From positions 124,001 through 188,000 of the forward strand of contig WBMZ01012062.1 of NCBI GenBank assembly GCA_013400975.1: a stretch of DNA of 64,000 bases, read 5' to 3'. The DNA is from Atrichornis clamosus. Lineage: Eukaryota; Chordata; Aves; Passeriformes; Menuridae. The notes under the pieces were generated by a model. The model was not told where the DNA came from. It was given only the letters and a program-made list of their open reading frames with translations, and did no database searches. Below, piece after piece: positions 1-12,300 of this stretch. Each line of letters starts with the position of its first letter. The first letter of the stretch is position 1. The translations under genes were made by a program, and so were the position numbers.

Positions 1-3000
1 AAACACAGGTGTATCAATAAGTACTGACTTCAACAGCAAACAAACCTGGGGCATCCTTCTCCAGAAGTGCAAAACTGTCATCTTAAAACATGATATCCTT
101 TAGCCGCAGAGGAAACTTGTTACAGAAAGGTAAGTAAAGAAAGAAAATCTTAATTTGTATCTTATTTCATTGGGGTTTGCGTTGCTTCTAGTTGTGTTGT
201 ACCTGCCCAGCAGGAGGAGTTCTGAATTAATCAATTAATCAATGCAGCCCTACTTCACTACGAGCAACTTCAATTTAAATTAGAGTTTTGTATGTCCATA
301 ATTTGTAATTAGTAATCAAGAGATGCTGCTGCTGATGTTTGAAATATTTCGCAGAACTGCAGGAACCACTAATGTGTTTGATTCTGCTCCATTTGGGTTA
401 ATCTGAGGTCTATTGCTGACCTCTTTGAGTTCAGTACTTCTTTTAAGTATAATCCTACTCATTATTAGTGTTAATGACCATAACTCCCTCAATTGCCTGA
501 TTTCAGTAGTTTCTGTCAGCCTAAATTTTCCTGCCACCCAAAACAGTAACTTATTTTAAGTGACCCTTGAAAGTCCTGACTTTCTCCCAGCTCTTACTGA
601 TTTAATCATTTGGATAAAAATCAGAGATCTGTATCTACTTTAATTTTTCTCTTTCCAAAATACCACAGTCACACTCATAAAGCTAAAGTCATAAAGGAAT
701 TCCTACATTCCTAGGTAGGATAACAACTCATATTTCATAGGAAATTCAAGAAATGCAGATCTTCAATCCACAGACCACAAAGGTTGCTGGGGGAAGGAAA
801 CACGGAAATTATGTGACTCCTCCCTAGATGTTCAGAATATCCCCCAGTGAGGTTCTGCTCATATGTGTTTCACGACTTTTGTTGCAACAACTCTTAAAAT
901 GGTTCAGATTTCAGTGTTGCTCCATTTCTTCCCTGGAGACCAGAGTCTCTGTCTCATATGGAGTCTCCCATAGTCCCTTTACTGTTGTCTTGCTTCCCAA
1001 AGGAATGCACTCTGGAAGCATCTCAGATCTTTTTAGAGAAGATAAACTGGAATAAAAATTTCTAAGAATATTCATCACATCTGCAACAGCACTAGTTTCA
1101 GTCCTATGGTCCAAATAATTTTGCATTGTGTCTCTGCCTGGCTCCTGGACACAGTCAGACCTAAGCTGTATCTGAAGGGATAAGAGTGAAGCAGAATGAG
1201 GATGAGCATCCTCAACTTCTTTTCCGTTTCCCTTTCCAGCAGGGAAAGCTCAGGCAATTGTCATCATCCCAGTGAGACAGCAGATACCAATCACCACAGG
1301 GGAAACTAAATAACTTCTAACTAAACGTAGTCCCATCCCAATAAAACAAAAAGAAATTCAGCCCATCATTTATTAGTGCAGGAGCTGGTGTCCCTCAAGC
1401 TGCTGCATAAGTGCTTTGCAGCTCCGGCACGTGGTGGTGAACACCCCACAGCTGAGCAGCCAGGAGAGCTCCCAGGGTGTGCCAAGGACAGTCGGGCTGG
1501 GCTGTGGCCCTTCTGCCCTGCTGGAGGGCCAGAAGGATGAGCAAGGCTGTGTGGAGAATGTACAGGCTCAGAGAATGTGACCATCAAAGCAGAAACCCTA
1601 CTGCACCAACCAAGAAGGCTCTCTGAAGAACTTTAATCAGATAACCTGCAATATTAAGGTAGAAGTGTATCCATGCCTTTCTGTTCCCTCTGGGGTAGAA
1701 AGGGTGTCCAAAACTTGATTTTCTCTTGATCTTTAAGAAAAAGAATCTTACTCCTCAGAAAACCTTTTTTTCCTCCATATCAGATGAATATTAATTTCCT
1801 GAAAAAAGTATAAAACTTTACTATTTCATAAACAGTACTAAATAATGTAAAACCCACCTCAGAGAGTGAGGGACATTCCCATCTACCAGCTGATATTAAA
1901 TGTTTTTTCATCACTAATCCAGAGACACAACAACTGCAGCATTTGATAGTTTTAACTTGCAAGTAATTCTAGCAGTGCATGAAGTGTGAATATAATTAGT
2001 CTCAGAATATTACTATTTCTATTGTACTGGAATTCTGCTCCATGCACCTTCTTCAGATAAGATAGAAGTGTTTGATGTGAATACACCTTCAATTAACATT
2101 GCTGGAAGATAGTGGAAGGCATTGATTGGAAAATCCTTATCAAGGTAAAAGTGTTTGAGAACTAGAGAAACAAAGTGCCTGTCAGACCTCCCTTACTCTC
2201 TGCAATGTGTATAATCCAAAAGGGACATCGTAAAGTCCAGGTGATGGCAGCAGCTCTTTAACTGTACAGTTGCATATTAACAGATTTATGTCTCTACATA
2301 TGCAGATATATGAATAAAAATAATTATGCCTATGCTCTCTTTGTGGGGAAAGTAAAGATGTAGATGGTTTATCCGGCACCTGGGTGTTGGGTACGTCAGA
2401 CCAGGACATTCTGGAAAGCACTGAGGATCGTGCAGTGCTTACTGTGTTACATCAGGGGTCTCTGAGCAAGCCATGTGCAATTGCACCCATGCTGTCTGTA
2501 AGAACAGAAACCGAGGGTTTTCAAGTTTTCCTCCTGCAGCTGAGCTTCTTCACTCAATGAGGGACAACAGGAAAGCAGCAGCCAGTGCCTGCGTATGCAT
2601 CTGCAGATAAGCAGTGAGGACAGACAGCCACCAGAGAGAAGGATCCCTGTGCAAACTGAGCACTTCGAGATGAGTGTATACACGCTGCCATTAGCGGGGG
2701 GTTTTGTTTGTTTTCTGGGGTTTTTTTCTGGGAATGAAGTTAATTGATCTGCAGTTTCCCACTAGCAATAAATAATGTGCCACTCTGAAGGCTTACTGTA
2801 GATCTTTTTCTGCTTGAGCAGTTGTTTGACAAGTTGTGAAGCAGAAGGGGAGATAATGACCCAAAATGAGAATACCTGAAAACAAGCCAGCTTTAGGTCA
2901 GCTTGCTGAAATACATGTACATTGCACAGAGGCACAGCACTGAACTGTGCTACCGTGCTGATTCAGGAGTGCGTAGAAAAGTTCAATGTTCACGTTAGCA

Positions 3001-4334
3001 GGGTTTCTCATGCTCAAATTTACACTTTTAATATAATGTAAAATACGTTTAATCTGCTTAGAGATGAAAATTCCTGAAGAAACTAAGGAGAATGGGAGAT
3101 GGGGAAGAGAAGTTTTGTTTACTAGGGGGAAGACGTAAAGGATCTGAGGAAAGGTATAAATCCCAAAAGTGCAAAGACATGTAAATCCAGATCTTGGAAG
3201 GAGTCTTGCTCTTTTCAGGAGAGCCGTTCTTCTCCAGTGGAATCCACGAAAAGGACCTAGACAGCTCTCTGCTCTTCTTCCCACACACTGTGTGTGGCAA
3301 AGCAGGGTTCTACAATACTGACACAGACACTGAGTCTGACTCTCCGAGTAAACCTTTTAAAACCTGTGGCAAACCACACACGCTTTTGCTACCAGGCTAG
3401 AGTTCAGCATCTGAAAAAAACCGGTCATGTGAGACAACTGTAACATGCAGTCATGTAGGACTGCAAGGTATAGAGAGTGTTACTAAAGGAAGGTTCCTTT
3501 GGCTTGGCCTGAAATTCAGAAGGATGGATTTCTAAGCATACAAGTCACATATATACTCACTGAAACTCAGAATGTCAGGGATAAACTCCTCCCTGTGCTT
3601 CACCAGTCCTTTCCAGAGGAATAAACAATATCCTTCTCATTAATCTACCACAAATGGCACATTTGTCCCCTAGTATTTTTAATATATGGCCATACATGGC
3701 CCACTTGCTTGAAAAATCTGCATTGAGTAGCAGACATGCTCTAATGTCAGTGCAACAGCTTCCAGCTGGAATTTAAAACCACACTGGTCCAAACAGGGAC
3801 ACACCACTGCAGGGGGGTTTTATGTTTTGGTTTGTTTTCACAAACGTAGGCTTTGCAGATGCTTAGTTAACAGAAAACCGTCTGGATCTCCAACTTGTTT
3901 TGAGAGTATGACATAATTCTCAGCTCACTCACATCCCCTCATTCAGCACAGAGCCATTTCTCACATCCCATGCATACCCCATCAAACCCACCATGTTCCA
4001 CTAGCAGCAAGGGAGTTTGCCCTCCCTCCTCTGTCCTAATACACTGAATATTACCATGGAGGGTGACCAGCAATGCTGTCAGTCATTCCCAAACTGGTGC
4101 CATGAAGAATGCAGAAAGAATGTTAGGATTTCTTCTATTCCTATCTAATGAAGAGTGGTTAGCTCTTCACCATTCCTGAGCCATTAAACAGAAAGATTAA
4201 AATGGAGCAAGATAAAGATTGTTCTTTTTTGGCACTGTGATCCTGGAACATATTACTGTTAGATAATTAGACCATAAGTCTCCTCACAGCAAGTATCCTG
4301 GCTTTATAGCCACCTGGATTGTTTGCTAAGCACC
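1..4334. other. AT-rich single-copy DNA, no gene seen
   Basis: No open frame here resembles a known protein, and no transposon end is recognisable. The longest frame is a 128-codon minus-strand stretch at 2898-3284 of mixed, unrecognised composition. A slightly GC-richer patch lies at about 1400-1560, with a short imperfect hairpin (CCTTCTG paired with CAGAAGG near 1509-1536). Short T and A runs near 2700-2730 are ordinary. I read this as intergenic or intronic background. Confidence 0.7.
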
Positions 4335-4349
4335 CAGAGCACTATTCAT

Positions 4350-4440
4350 GCTTTGAGAACAAATTAATTATCATGAGTCAATTAGCAGTACCCTAGCCAC
4401 ACTAATGGGTAGACTGGATCATCAAGCAAACCTATTCCAA
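4350..4440. promoter_or_regulatory. Candidate homeodomain/AP-1 motif cluster
   Basis: Within about 60 bases there is a TTAATTA homeodomain-type core, a TGAGTCA AP-1 consensus at 4374-4380, and a CAATTAGCA homeodomain-type core just after it, followed by an ACTAATGGG stretch. Such dense, non-repetitive cores are typical of conserved noncoding enhancers near developmental genes. This is inference from motif content only. AT-rich DNA produces TAAT cores by chance, so confidence is low. Confidence 0.15.
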
Positions 4441-7400
4441 AACTTTATAAATAATATTCTTCCTGGAGTTAGTGTAGTATCATTTTACAAGCTTTTAATC
4501 TTGGTTTCCTTTCTAAGTTTGTTTTTAACATATTATTTTAGCATGAAGAAGTAGCCATTCAATCTCTGGCTTGTTTGTGAGAAGTTCATTGGGTTTTTTT
4601 TCATTTTTTCTGTACCTATGTTACAAGTTTGGCCACTTGAGTTACCTGTTGATGTTTGTGTTCCTGACTTGATCCTGTAAAGTTGAACATTAATGATAAA
4701 CAGAAAATAAAAAATAAACACCTTTCAGAACAAGTTTTTAGTGGAATAATGTTTTCCAGGATTTATTAAATCAATGTTTGGAAATACTCTCTAGACCTTC
4801 CTACAGCTCTCAAGATCTTGGGTAAATTGTAGTCAATATGACCTGAAAGTAATTAAACTTTGTATTTTCTATTCAGGTTATGTATTTGCAAAACAAGTTT
4901 TTTTGTTTGGATACAGCTGGATGAAAAAATCATCAGTGGCAGAACTCACCCAGAGCTACCTGATTAGAGAGCTGAACAAGCCAGCCTGGGAAGCGCAGCA
5001 CGAATAAGTGTGGTGCCATACTTCACTGTCTCCCCAAAGGAAAACAAAACATTTGCTCTATGTTTTCACAAATATACCTGCTACCCAACTGCTAGCTTGA
5101 ATCAATGAGTGGAACCAGGCAAAAAAAGAGCAGGGATTATGCAATGAACTCACTTCAAAATTATATTCCTCGTGGGGGATTTAGTTGGGGGGATGATTCT
5201 GCTTTTTTTTTTCACTGGAAGAGGATTTTCTGAGCAACCTTTTTTGATTTAGAGGGCTAGATTCTGCTGCATAGCCATTAAAGGTCCTTAATCATAAGGG
5301 GTTTTTTATCTTAGAAGAATTGTACTAACAATAGGAATGACAAACTGGTCTCCACAAAAGGATGCTTAGAGCTGTAGGCTGCTGTTTTCTGAGAAGAGAT
5401 AGGCAGCAAAGAGAAAATAGAATGTACTTCTAAGCAGTTGGCTGGTGTCTGTATTATATAGTTCATTCAGAGCTGGTACATTTTTACTTGAGGAGCCCCT
5501 TCTGATGAAGCATTTTTGCATTCCCCATGGGGATACATCACAAACATTGCATCTCTGGCGGACAGAACAAATTCTAATCACGAGAAAATCTGCCAGCAGG
5601 ACATGAGTAGGAGAATTCGCTCTGAAAGCAAAATATTGTATGAACGCACTTCAAAACATGTGGCCGAAGACATGGAGTTATCACAGCTCTTTACCTTCCT
5701 TCTCTGCAGCTCAAAAGGCATCAGGGTAGCATCCCTCCCAGAGGATGCTCAAGAGACAGAGGCATGAAGGGAGTCTTCAGCAAAAGGCCTGCTTCCTCCT
5801 ACCAGCAAAGCCCCCTGTTAGTGAATGGTGACAAACAGATGACAGGTTTAGAAACCAGTTGTTTGCTTCCCCTGAGCATCACAAAAATTCAATCCAGGCA
5901 AAGGTGTTTTGTCACAGTCTTCAGTGCATTTGTGACAGCTGGTGAGAGATTTGCTGTGAAAATAGCATTTTGAAAGGACATAACTTTGCAGGCTTCTCTT
6001 AAGTGACTGGCACAAAGGGTCTGCCATCCAGGCAGGCACCATAACTTCTATCTCACAGCCTCTTTTTCACCAGAGCGAGGATGTTCCACGGGGTGTCCAG
6101 TCTCTCACAGGCTGCTCTTGTTGTCAATTAGTGTCTACCTGACAGTCCAGGATCCACAGAGATTTTACTGCTCTACAGGGAGAAGTTTAGGGTATTTTTT
6201 TAATTAGGTTGCAGAGCACAGCTCTGAACACAGGGCTGTGTGTGTATTCTCAGTTTCAGCATTTGACAGTGCATCTATTTACTCAGGCAATGCAATTAGT
6301 ACTTCTTTTGAAGATCACCATATGACCAGATCCTGCTGGGCTGAATCACCCACTAGACAGGTGAAAAAAACCTCAAGTCAGGATTTCAACTAGAGACTTC
6401 GAGAGGATATTTCAGGAAAATGACAATGATTACAGAGTAGAGGACAGTTGTCTTGAAACCAGGCAAAAGAATGACACAATGAGAAATATCAGGTGGTCAT
6501 ATAATCTCTTTTGGACTGCAGATAACTGAAAGGATTGGGATTCTGTTTCTGCCTGCATCATTGTGAAGATCCTTAGACAAGTAATTTCTTTTATCTGAAT
6601 CTCAATTTTATTCTATTTTTATTCTTTTCCTTGACACCTGTGGATGACAAGAATTTGTGTAAGGGAAAGGCTACCAGAGACAGCTGAAAAAAAAACGTTT
6701 CAGAATTCAGATATTAAAACGATTTTCCACACTAATTTTTTGAACCCAGTTATTACTTTGTATTATTTAAGAAAGCACCTTTTCCTTCTGAAAACTTGTA
6801 ACAATCTCACAGAAAAAAAGGACTGTTCCCCTTTCAAGAAGAAGAAAAGGTCTAACATTTACATATGAGACTGGGTTTTTTTCTCCCCTAACCAAGCTGA
6901 ATAAATAAAAATAAAAGAATTTAAATTCCTGTCTAAAAGAGACAACAATTGTCAAAGCTGGTCAAATGAAAATAAGACCCTGCTGCCTGGTCATTCTGGA
7001 GACTTATTTGTTCTTTTTTGCTGCCAGACAAAGGTCCCTCTTCAATGCTTCCTCAAATACCCTGGGTGACCACACAGTGCGTGCTCTGGCAGGGCCACCT
7101 TGTCAGATATTCCCTCCCACCCCGCTAAAGTCCTTCTCTGCTGCTCTAGCACGTGTTAGTTCAAATACAAAAACTACTAGCAGCGGTCACGTTCACCATG
7201 CACGCAGGCTACAGTTTTCTGTCTGAAAAGTGAACGCACCTTTTACCTGTGGTGGCTTTCTCTGCTCAAAACGTTCCAGCTAGCCCTGCAGCCAGCTCTT
7301 TCAACCAGGCAGCCTGGTGTTTTTGTGCTGGCTTTACCCAAACTGAGAGACTGAAGTGAGCAGAAGTTGTGCATGGCCATACAGACATTTTCATAGAGAT

Positions 7401-9224
7401 AAACATTTAATCAACTGCCTCCTTCACATACAAAATCATCAGGTGCTTTCACAGGTATTTTACCTGATGGAAGAAACCAGACGTGTGGTTTTATGTAACC
7501 ATGGAAACCACTTCAGGAGAACTGAGATTTCTTAGGAAGGAGTGGACTCTGGAAAGCTGCTATGGACTCAAGACTCAGGTACTGCAAATTTAAAACAATT
7601 TGTTCCTGTCCCGGTGCAGATTTGCCAGAACTGAAATTGCATGCTTATCTCTCTTTCCTGCATGTGCTTTGTTTTCCATTGCCTTCCACACCTGTGCAGA
7701 AAATAAATCTTAACACTGTCCCTCGTATCTATTATTTAATAGCGTATTACTCCTAAAGCTTTACCATTTGATTTCTCTATTTCCTCCCTGAAGCTTTTTT
7801 GTCTCACTTAAAACCCTGCTGGGAGTCAAACTGACTGTAGAGGAGGAATAATTTTATAGTCTAAAGCATTAAACTGAAGTGTTAAGCTAAGTCAAAACCA
7901 ACGCTACAGTATTGGTGCAAGAGCCTGTACAAAGTATTTTGAGCTATTTCTAAGTCCTAGAAAAAGTTTGAAAGCAGGCGTGGAAATTCAGGCCATTTTT
8001 AAACGAATACAGAAGAATTTTCTCCAGAGCAGAGAACAAAAATAACTTTTTCTTCCTGTCTTTCCCCTATGACCTGAAATCAAACCAAAAACACCTTTGG
8101 TTGCCAGAAAATCTGGTATTATATGCAAGTCAAGAGCCATGTTTTTATTTTCTTTGGCTTCTAGGCAGTTCCAAATATTGTCACTCCTGGTGCCCATTTC
8201 TATCCATTATTGCTAGTTCTGCTCAAGAAAAGCATCTCTGCAACTTGTAGTGCAAAGATGCCACAGTTGCTGGTTGCTTTTTTCTTTTTTGTTCTTGTTT
8301 ATGAATTCTTTACAGTGGTTGATTTGCATGATGATGGCATATTTATTTCTCAAAATAAGTATACTGGTCAAAATGTAAATCATGGGAATTTAGAAAATGC
8401 TTTTCCATAATTCAAAGTATGTGATTCCCATGCAAACAGAGTTATTTTGTTTTCTTTTCCCCAGAAGAATACTGTATAAACTCTACAAATAAATAGAAGT
8501 ATTACACTACATGTTGCTTTTCTTCATCCATAAATGGGAATTCTGTCCAGTCTCTTTGGTGGTGAAATGAGAAGGAGAGAGGAAGGAGCAGCTCTTAATG
8601 TGATTTTATGCAAAATTTAACATGTTATGCCACTAATTTTTTTTTAATTTTCTCAGAAACATGTTGCTTGGAGTAATTAGCATTTGTTTGTAATTGCTGA
8701 TTTTCTTTAAAGGCTGTCTGGTATTCCTTCTGGAAAATAGACAACCTTCACAGATCACACAGTAGTGTAGAAAACACTCTGACACTGTCACACATTTTAT
8801 TAATTTAGGCTTGGTTAATGTACAATTAGGTAAATTGAAAGGATAGAGAGGAAAATGAAGGATTTAAAGAATGTTCTTAAATCAGGACTTTGGTTATAGA
8901 ATCAATACATAGCGCACATTTGGGCATACTTAGATCTCAGTAGAAAACTGAATTTTATCTGATTTTATCTTGAGCTATATTATCAATTACTTATCATTAA
9001 TATCGTCTAAAGAGGAAATACTTCTGCAATTATCTGTTGTTGCATCAGGCCTTTGTACAGGTAATAACATGGTGCCAGTATAACTTTATAAATCTCAGCT
9101 ATTACATTTTTGTTACTTGATCTCAGATCTCAGACTCTTTATTTAAATTATAAACCCAAGAAAAAGAATGCTGCTTAGTTAAAAAAAGAAAATAAAACAG
9201 ATGAGAAGGAATGAAAACAGAGAG
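4441..9224. other. AT-rich single-copy DNA, no gene seen
   Basis: Nothing recognisable as a gene or a transposon. The frames at 5516-5767 and 5764-5973 are short and do not match a family I know. The segment 8655-8705 contains several TAATTAGCAT and GTAATTGC homeodomain-type cores beside an A/T run. 8970-9010 has a similar run of TCAATTACTTATCATTAAT. These may be conserved noncoding DNA, but I cannot show it. Confidence 0.65.
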
Positions 9225-9383
9225 CACTGTTAGAATATCAAATGTCTTCTTGGAGAAAAATGGGGGTTTTTTGTTTTCACTGTTAGAATATCAAATGTCT
9301 TCTTGGAGAAAAATGGGGGTTTTTTGTTTTCACTGTTAGAATATCAAATGTCTTCTTGGAGAAAAATGGGGGTTTTTTGTTTT
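9225..9383. repeat. Perfect 53-bp tandem repeat, three copies
   Basis: Three identical 53-base units start at 9225, 9278 and 9331, each beginning CACTGTTAGAATATCAAATG and ending in GGGGG followed by six T, one G and four T. I compared the three copies base by base and found no difference. The array ends at 9383, where the next sequence diverges to CTCATTT. Because 53 is not a multiple of 3, reading through it changes frame from copy to copy, and this produces the spurious 120-codon open frame that starts inside it. Perfect identity implies a recent duplication, continuing homogenisation, or an assembly duplication. It is a minisatellite-like locus likely to vary in copy number. Confidence 0.97.
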
Positions 9384-12300
9384 CTCATTTCTTTCAAGTT
9401 GGGGAGCAACAATACAAATGATGAAATTCCACAGGCATTTATTCAGCTCATTTTAGAGATAAGAACACTGAGAAACAGGCTCATTGTCAGTTTAAATGAT
9501 CATACTGCTTCCATGATCCCACAGAGTTTCCATGTTTCAATGTCTCTATGTTTTGATTACTGCTGCAAAAAGTACAAAAAGACTTATTATCCCCTGGGTA
9601 TCTTCCCAGTTTCTAATTCCAAGTGGATGGTTTACATCCAGAAGCTTGATGTTTTACATCTCTAAAAACACTGAGCTTTAACAATATTTATTACAGTAAT
9701 TTTGGATGCTCTTAACTTCATGGACTTATTCAGCCTTTCTGGTGTACTGTGAATCTCTTGGAATTAGTATTACTGCATGTCAATAAGTTCCTCAGATGAA
9801 TTCTGACAGACTGAGGAGTATTACATTAATTTTGTGTTTTTATTTTTTTTTGTTGATGCTGATAGCCCAAATATACATCATTTTTTCCTGATGAATAATC
9901 TAAAAGAGGCAGAAAAGCAAATTTGTCCAATATTTTCCTGAAGAGTAAAAAGACAATTCAGCACAATTTCAACCAGCTGACAAACCAAGGGATTCTAAAA
10001 TGCTCAGTTTCTCTTCTAACACACGTTGTAGCTATGAAGTATTTGCCCCGTGCCTGGTACCTCTGTGGTTTCCTTTCAACTTTTTAACTAATAACCAAAT
10101 GTATGAAGAAAAAACATGACATGCACCATGTCTTTTCCAAATATCTCCTCATCCAGACTGCTGACTGCAGGACTCTGCAGACACCAGACTCACAGAGAGA
10201 CCTCCTCACTCCCTCCCCTAGAATAGGGAATTGTACATACCACGGAGTCTTAATTACCAGACCAGAGCTTCCATTAACAGCACTATTCAGTCACATCTGG
10301 TTTCCATTGGTTGTGCCAAGCCTTTTGAGAAAACACCACAGTTACCAAGTTTTTGGTCAGATGTTAATTTTTCTTAAGTGCACTTCACAAACCTCAATTA
10401 AATACTTTGTCAAAAGAGCCAGAAATATTCTGTGCATGAGGGATGAACTTGTCAATACAGATGTGAGGTTAGAAATTCCCTTTGAAAGCAGGTGGGCTCA
10501 AAACCCTTTAGTTGTTGTTTTTACATCTACCTGCTGCAGCTCTTCTGGTGCACGATTCTTGTGAAGGAGAAATAACTGCACATAATTTAAAGCAGCAGCC
10601 CTTAGACAATCACACGACTGAAAATAAATAAAAAACCCCAAACATTTGGGCCAGTTCAAGAGCTGTTGCAGGGCACAGATAAGAGTATGGGAGGTCATAC
10701 CAAACACCAAACTAGTGCTTCTAGGACCGTCATAGCCCTTACCGTGCTGCTGTTTCATGAACCACAGCCACCTGTAGCCAGACCTGCCTGTGCCACTGTG
10801 GAATTCCTCGGTCCCAAAATGCCCCTCTGCATTTTGTCACTGCCTGCCAGAAGCTGGGCTGGACATTCCTTGGCCGAGTGCATTGTGTCACTCACTAATT
10901 GAGAGAAAACCACTTGCACGTGTGGGCAACAGATGGTCCCTGCCAAGTCCAAAGGGATTTCTCAGCAGCTTTCCAGCATCCAAAGGATCGTAGGTTTTTT
11001 TTCTGAATGCTTAAATTTTTTGAGATCAAAAGCAGACAAAAGGAAAACTGGGCTTCAGACCAGGAGAATGCTACAATTTATTTTGCCTCACAGGGTTTGT
11101 TTAAGCAGGGAAACTGATTATCATTTTTCATCATCGACTTGTTAGTACAGTTTGGTTTGTTGCTGAAGACATTAATACTTTACTAGGCTAAATCCAATCT
11201 GACTGTTTCTCCATGAAAATTAATTGCATTGTGAATTTGGTCTGGAATGACTTCACAGGATATAATCATGCTATGGATATGGCCTAGACAATATTAACTT
11301 GCTTTCTTGTTTTTCCAAAGGGATTCAAAAGCCTTAGAATCCATCTGGTGTTTTCTAAACTCTGATATCCTTGTTAGATCTTTATGTAGTAAGTGTTCCT
11401 TTTAAGGATGTTAATTATGCTAAAGGAAGTCAATGTGTTGCACCAGCTGCTGGAAAAGTGACAAAAGGTTCCACTAATAAGTAGTGACTTCAGTTGGATC
11501 CTGTTCAACATTTGCCCCTTGATGGGAGGAACCTTTCAAGTTGTGATTTGGTACCTTTGCATACTTTGAAAAGCAGTGTTAGATGCAGCAGTATTCCACA
11601 ACTATTTATCTCCCTTTTAAAATTAGATTTTGAAAGGGAAGAATCTCAATGCTCTCCTGGCTCATCCATTAGTCTTCTGCTGTGAAAGCACACTTTTCTG
11701 GCAGAAGTGAATTCCAGTGAGAAGTTTGCTGGATAGTTTGAGCTGCATTAACCTGTCTTCTCAATACTGAACCTGTTGTAGCTTAGAGGAAATACAAGCC
11801 TATATCTGAGATGACTGTTTAAGATACTGCCACACAGATATGGAGAATGTCTGGAATAGAATATAGAAGAGAGACTTGTGACAGAGGCTTGACTCAGGAG
11901 TAAGTCACTGACCTCTTAAAGGAGGAGAGAACCTGAGATCGCAATCTTTTCTAACAGAAATGTCCCTGACACTGCAAATTTTATGCACATTCCTACATAG
12001 AAAAACATATGCTGATTTTGTGGTCTCTTTTTGACTTCTGATGACAGGACCATACTAACTTTGAGCTGTTTTAATTTCATGATGTTTAGTTTATAAACTG
12101 TCAGATAATGATTAACATTTTCAATCTCAGTAATACATATGTGGCTTTGGAGACATTTTATGTTAACAATCTTTTTTTTCCTATACATGTTGCATAATTG
12201 TGAAAAGGACTATTGTGAGTTTACTCCAGTTGGCAGCAAAGCCCCACACAGCCACTCGCCCATTGCTGGAGGGAGGAGAGAATCAGGAGGGTAAAACTGA

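Noticed and set aside
2898..3284. 128-codon minus-strand frame
   Set aside because: Unrecognised, overlapped by another open minus frame, and no splice or start context supports it.
9225..9383. CRISPR-like array
   Set aside because: The units abut with no spacers, only three copies exist, and the genome is eukaryotic. It is a minisatellite.
9303..9665. 120-codon frame starting in the tandem repeat
   Set aside because: Its first third is the 53-bp unit read in successive frames, and the rest has no recognisable feature.
10103..10564. 153-codon plus-strand frame with an ATG
   Set aside because: No domain or family resemblance. My rough estimate from stop-codon frequency gives a few frames of this length by chance in 64 kb over six frames.
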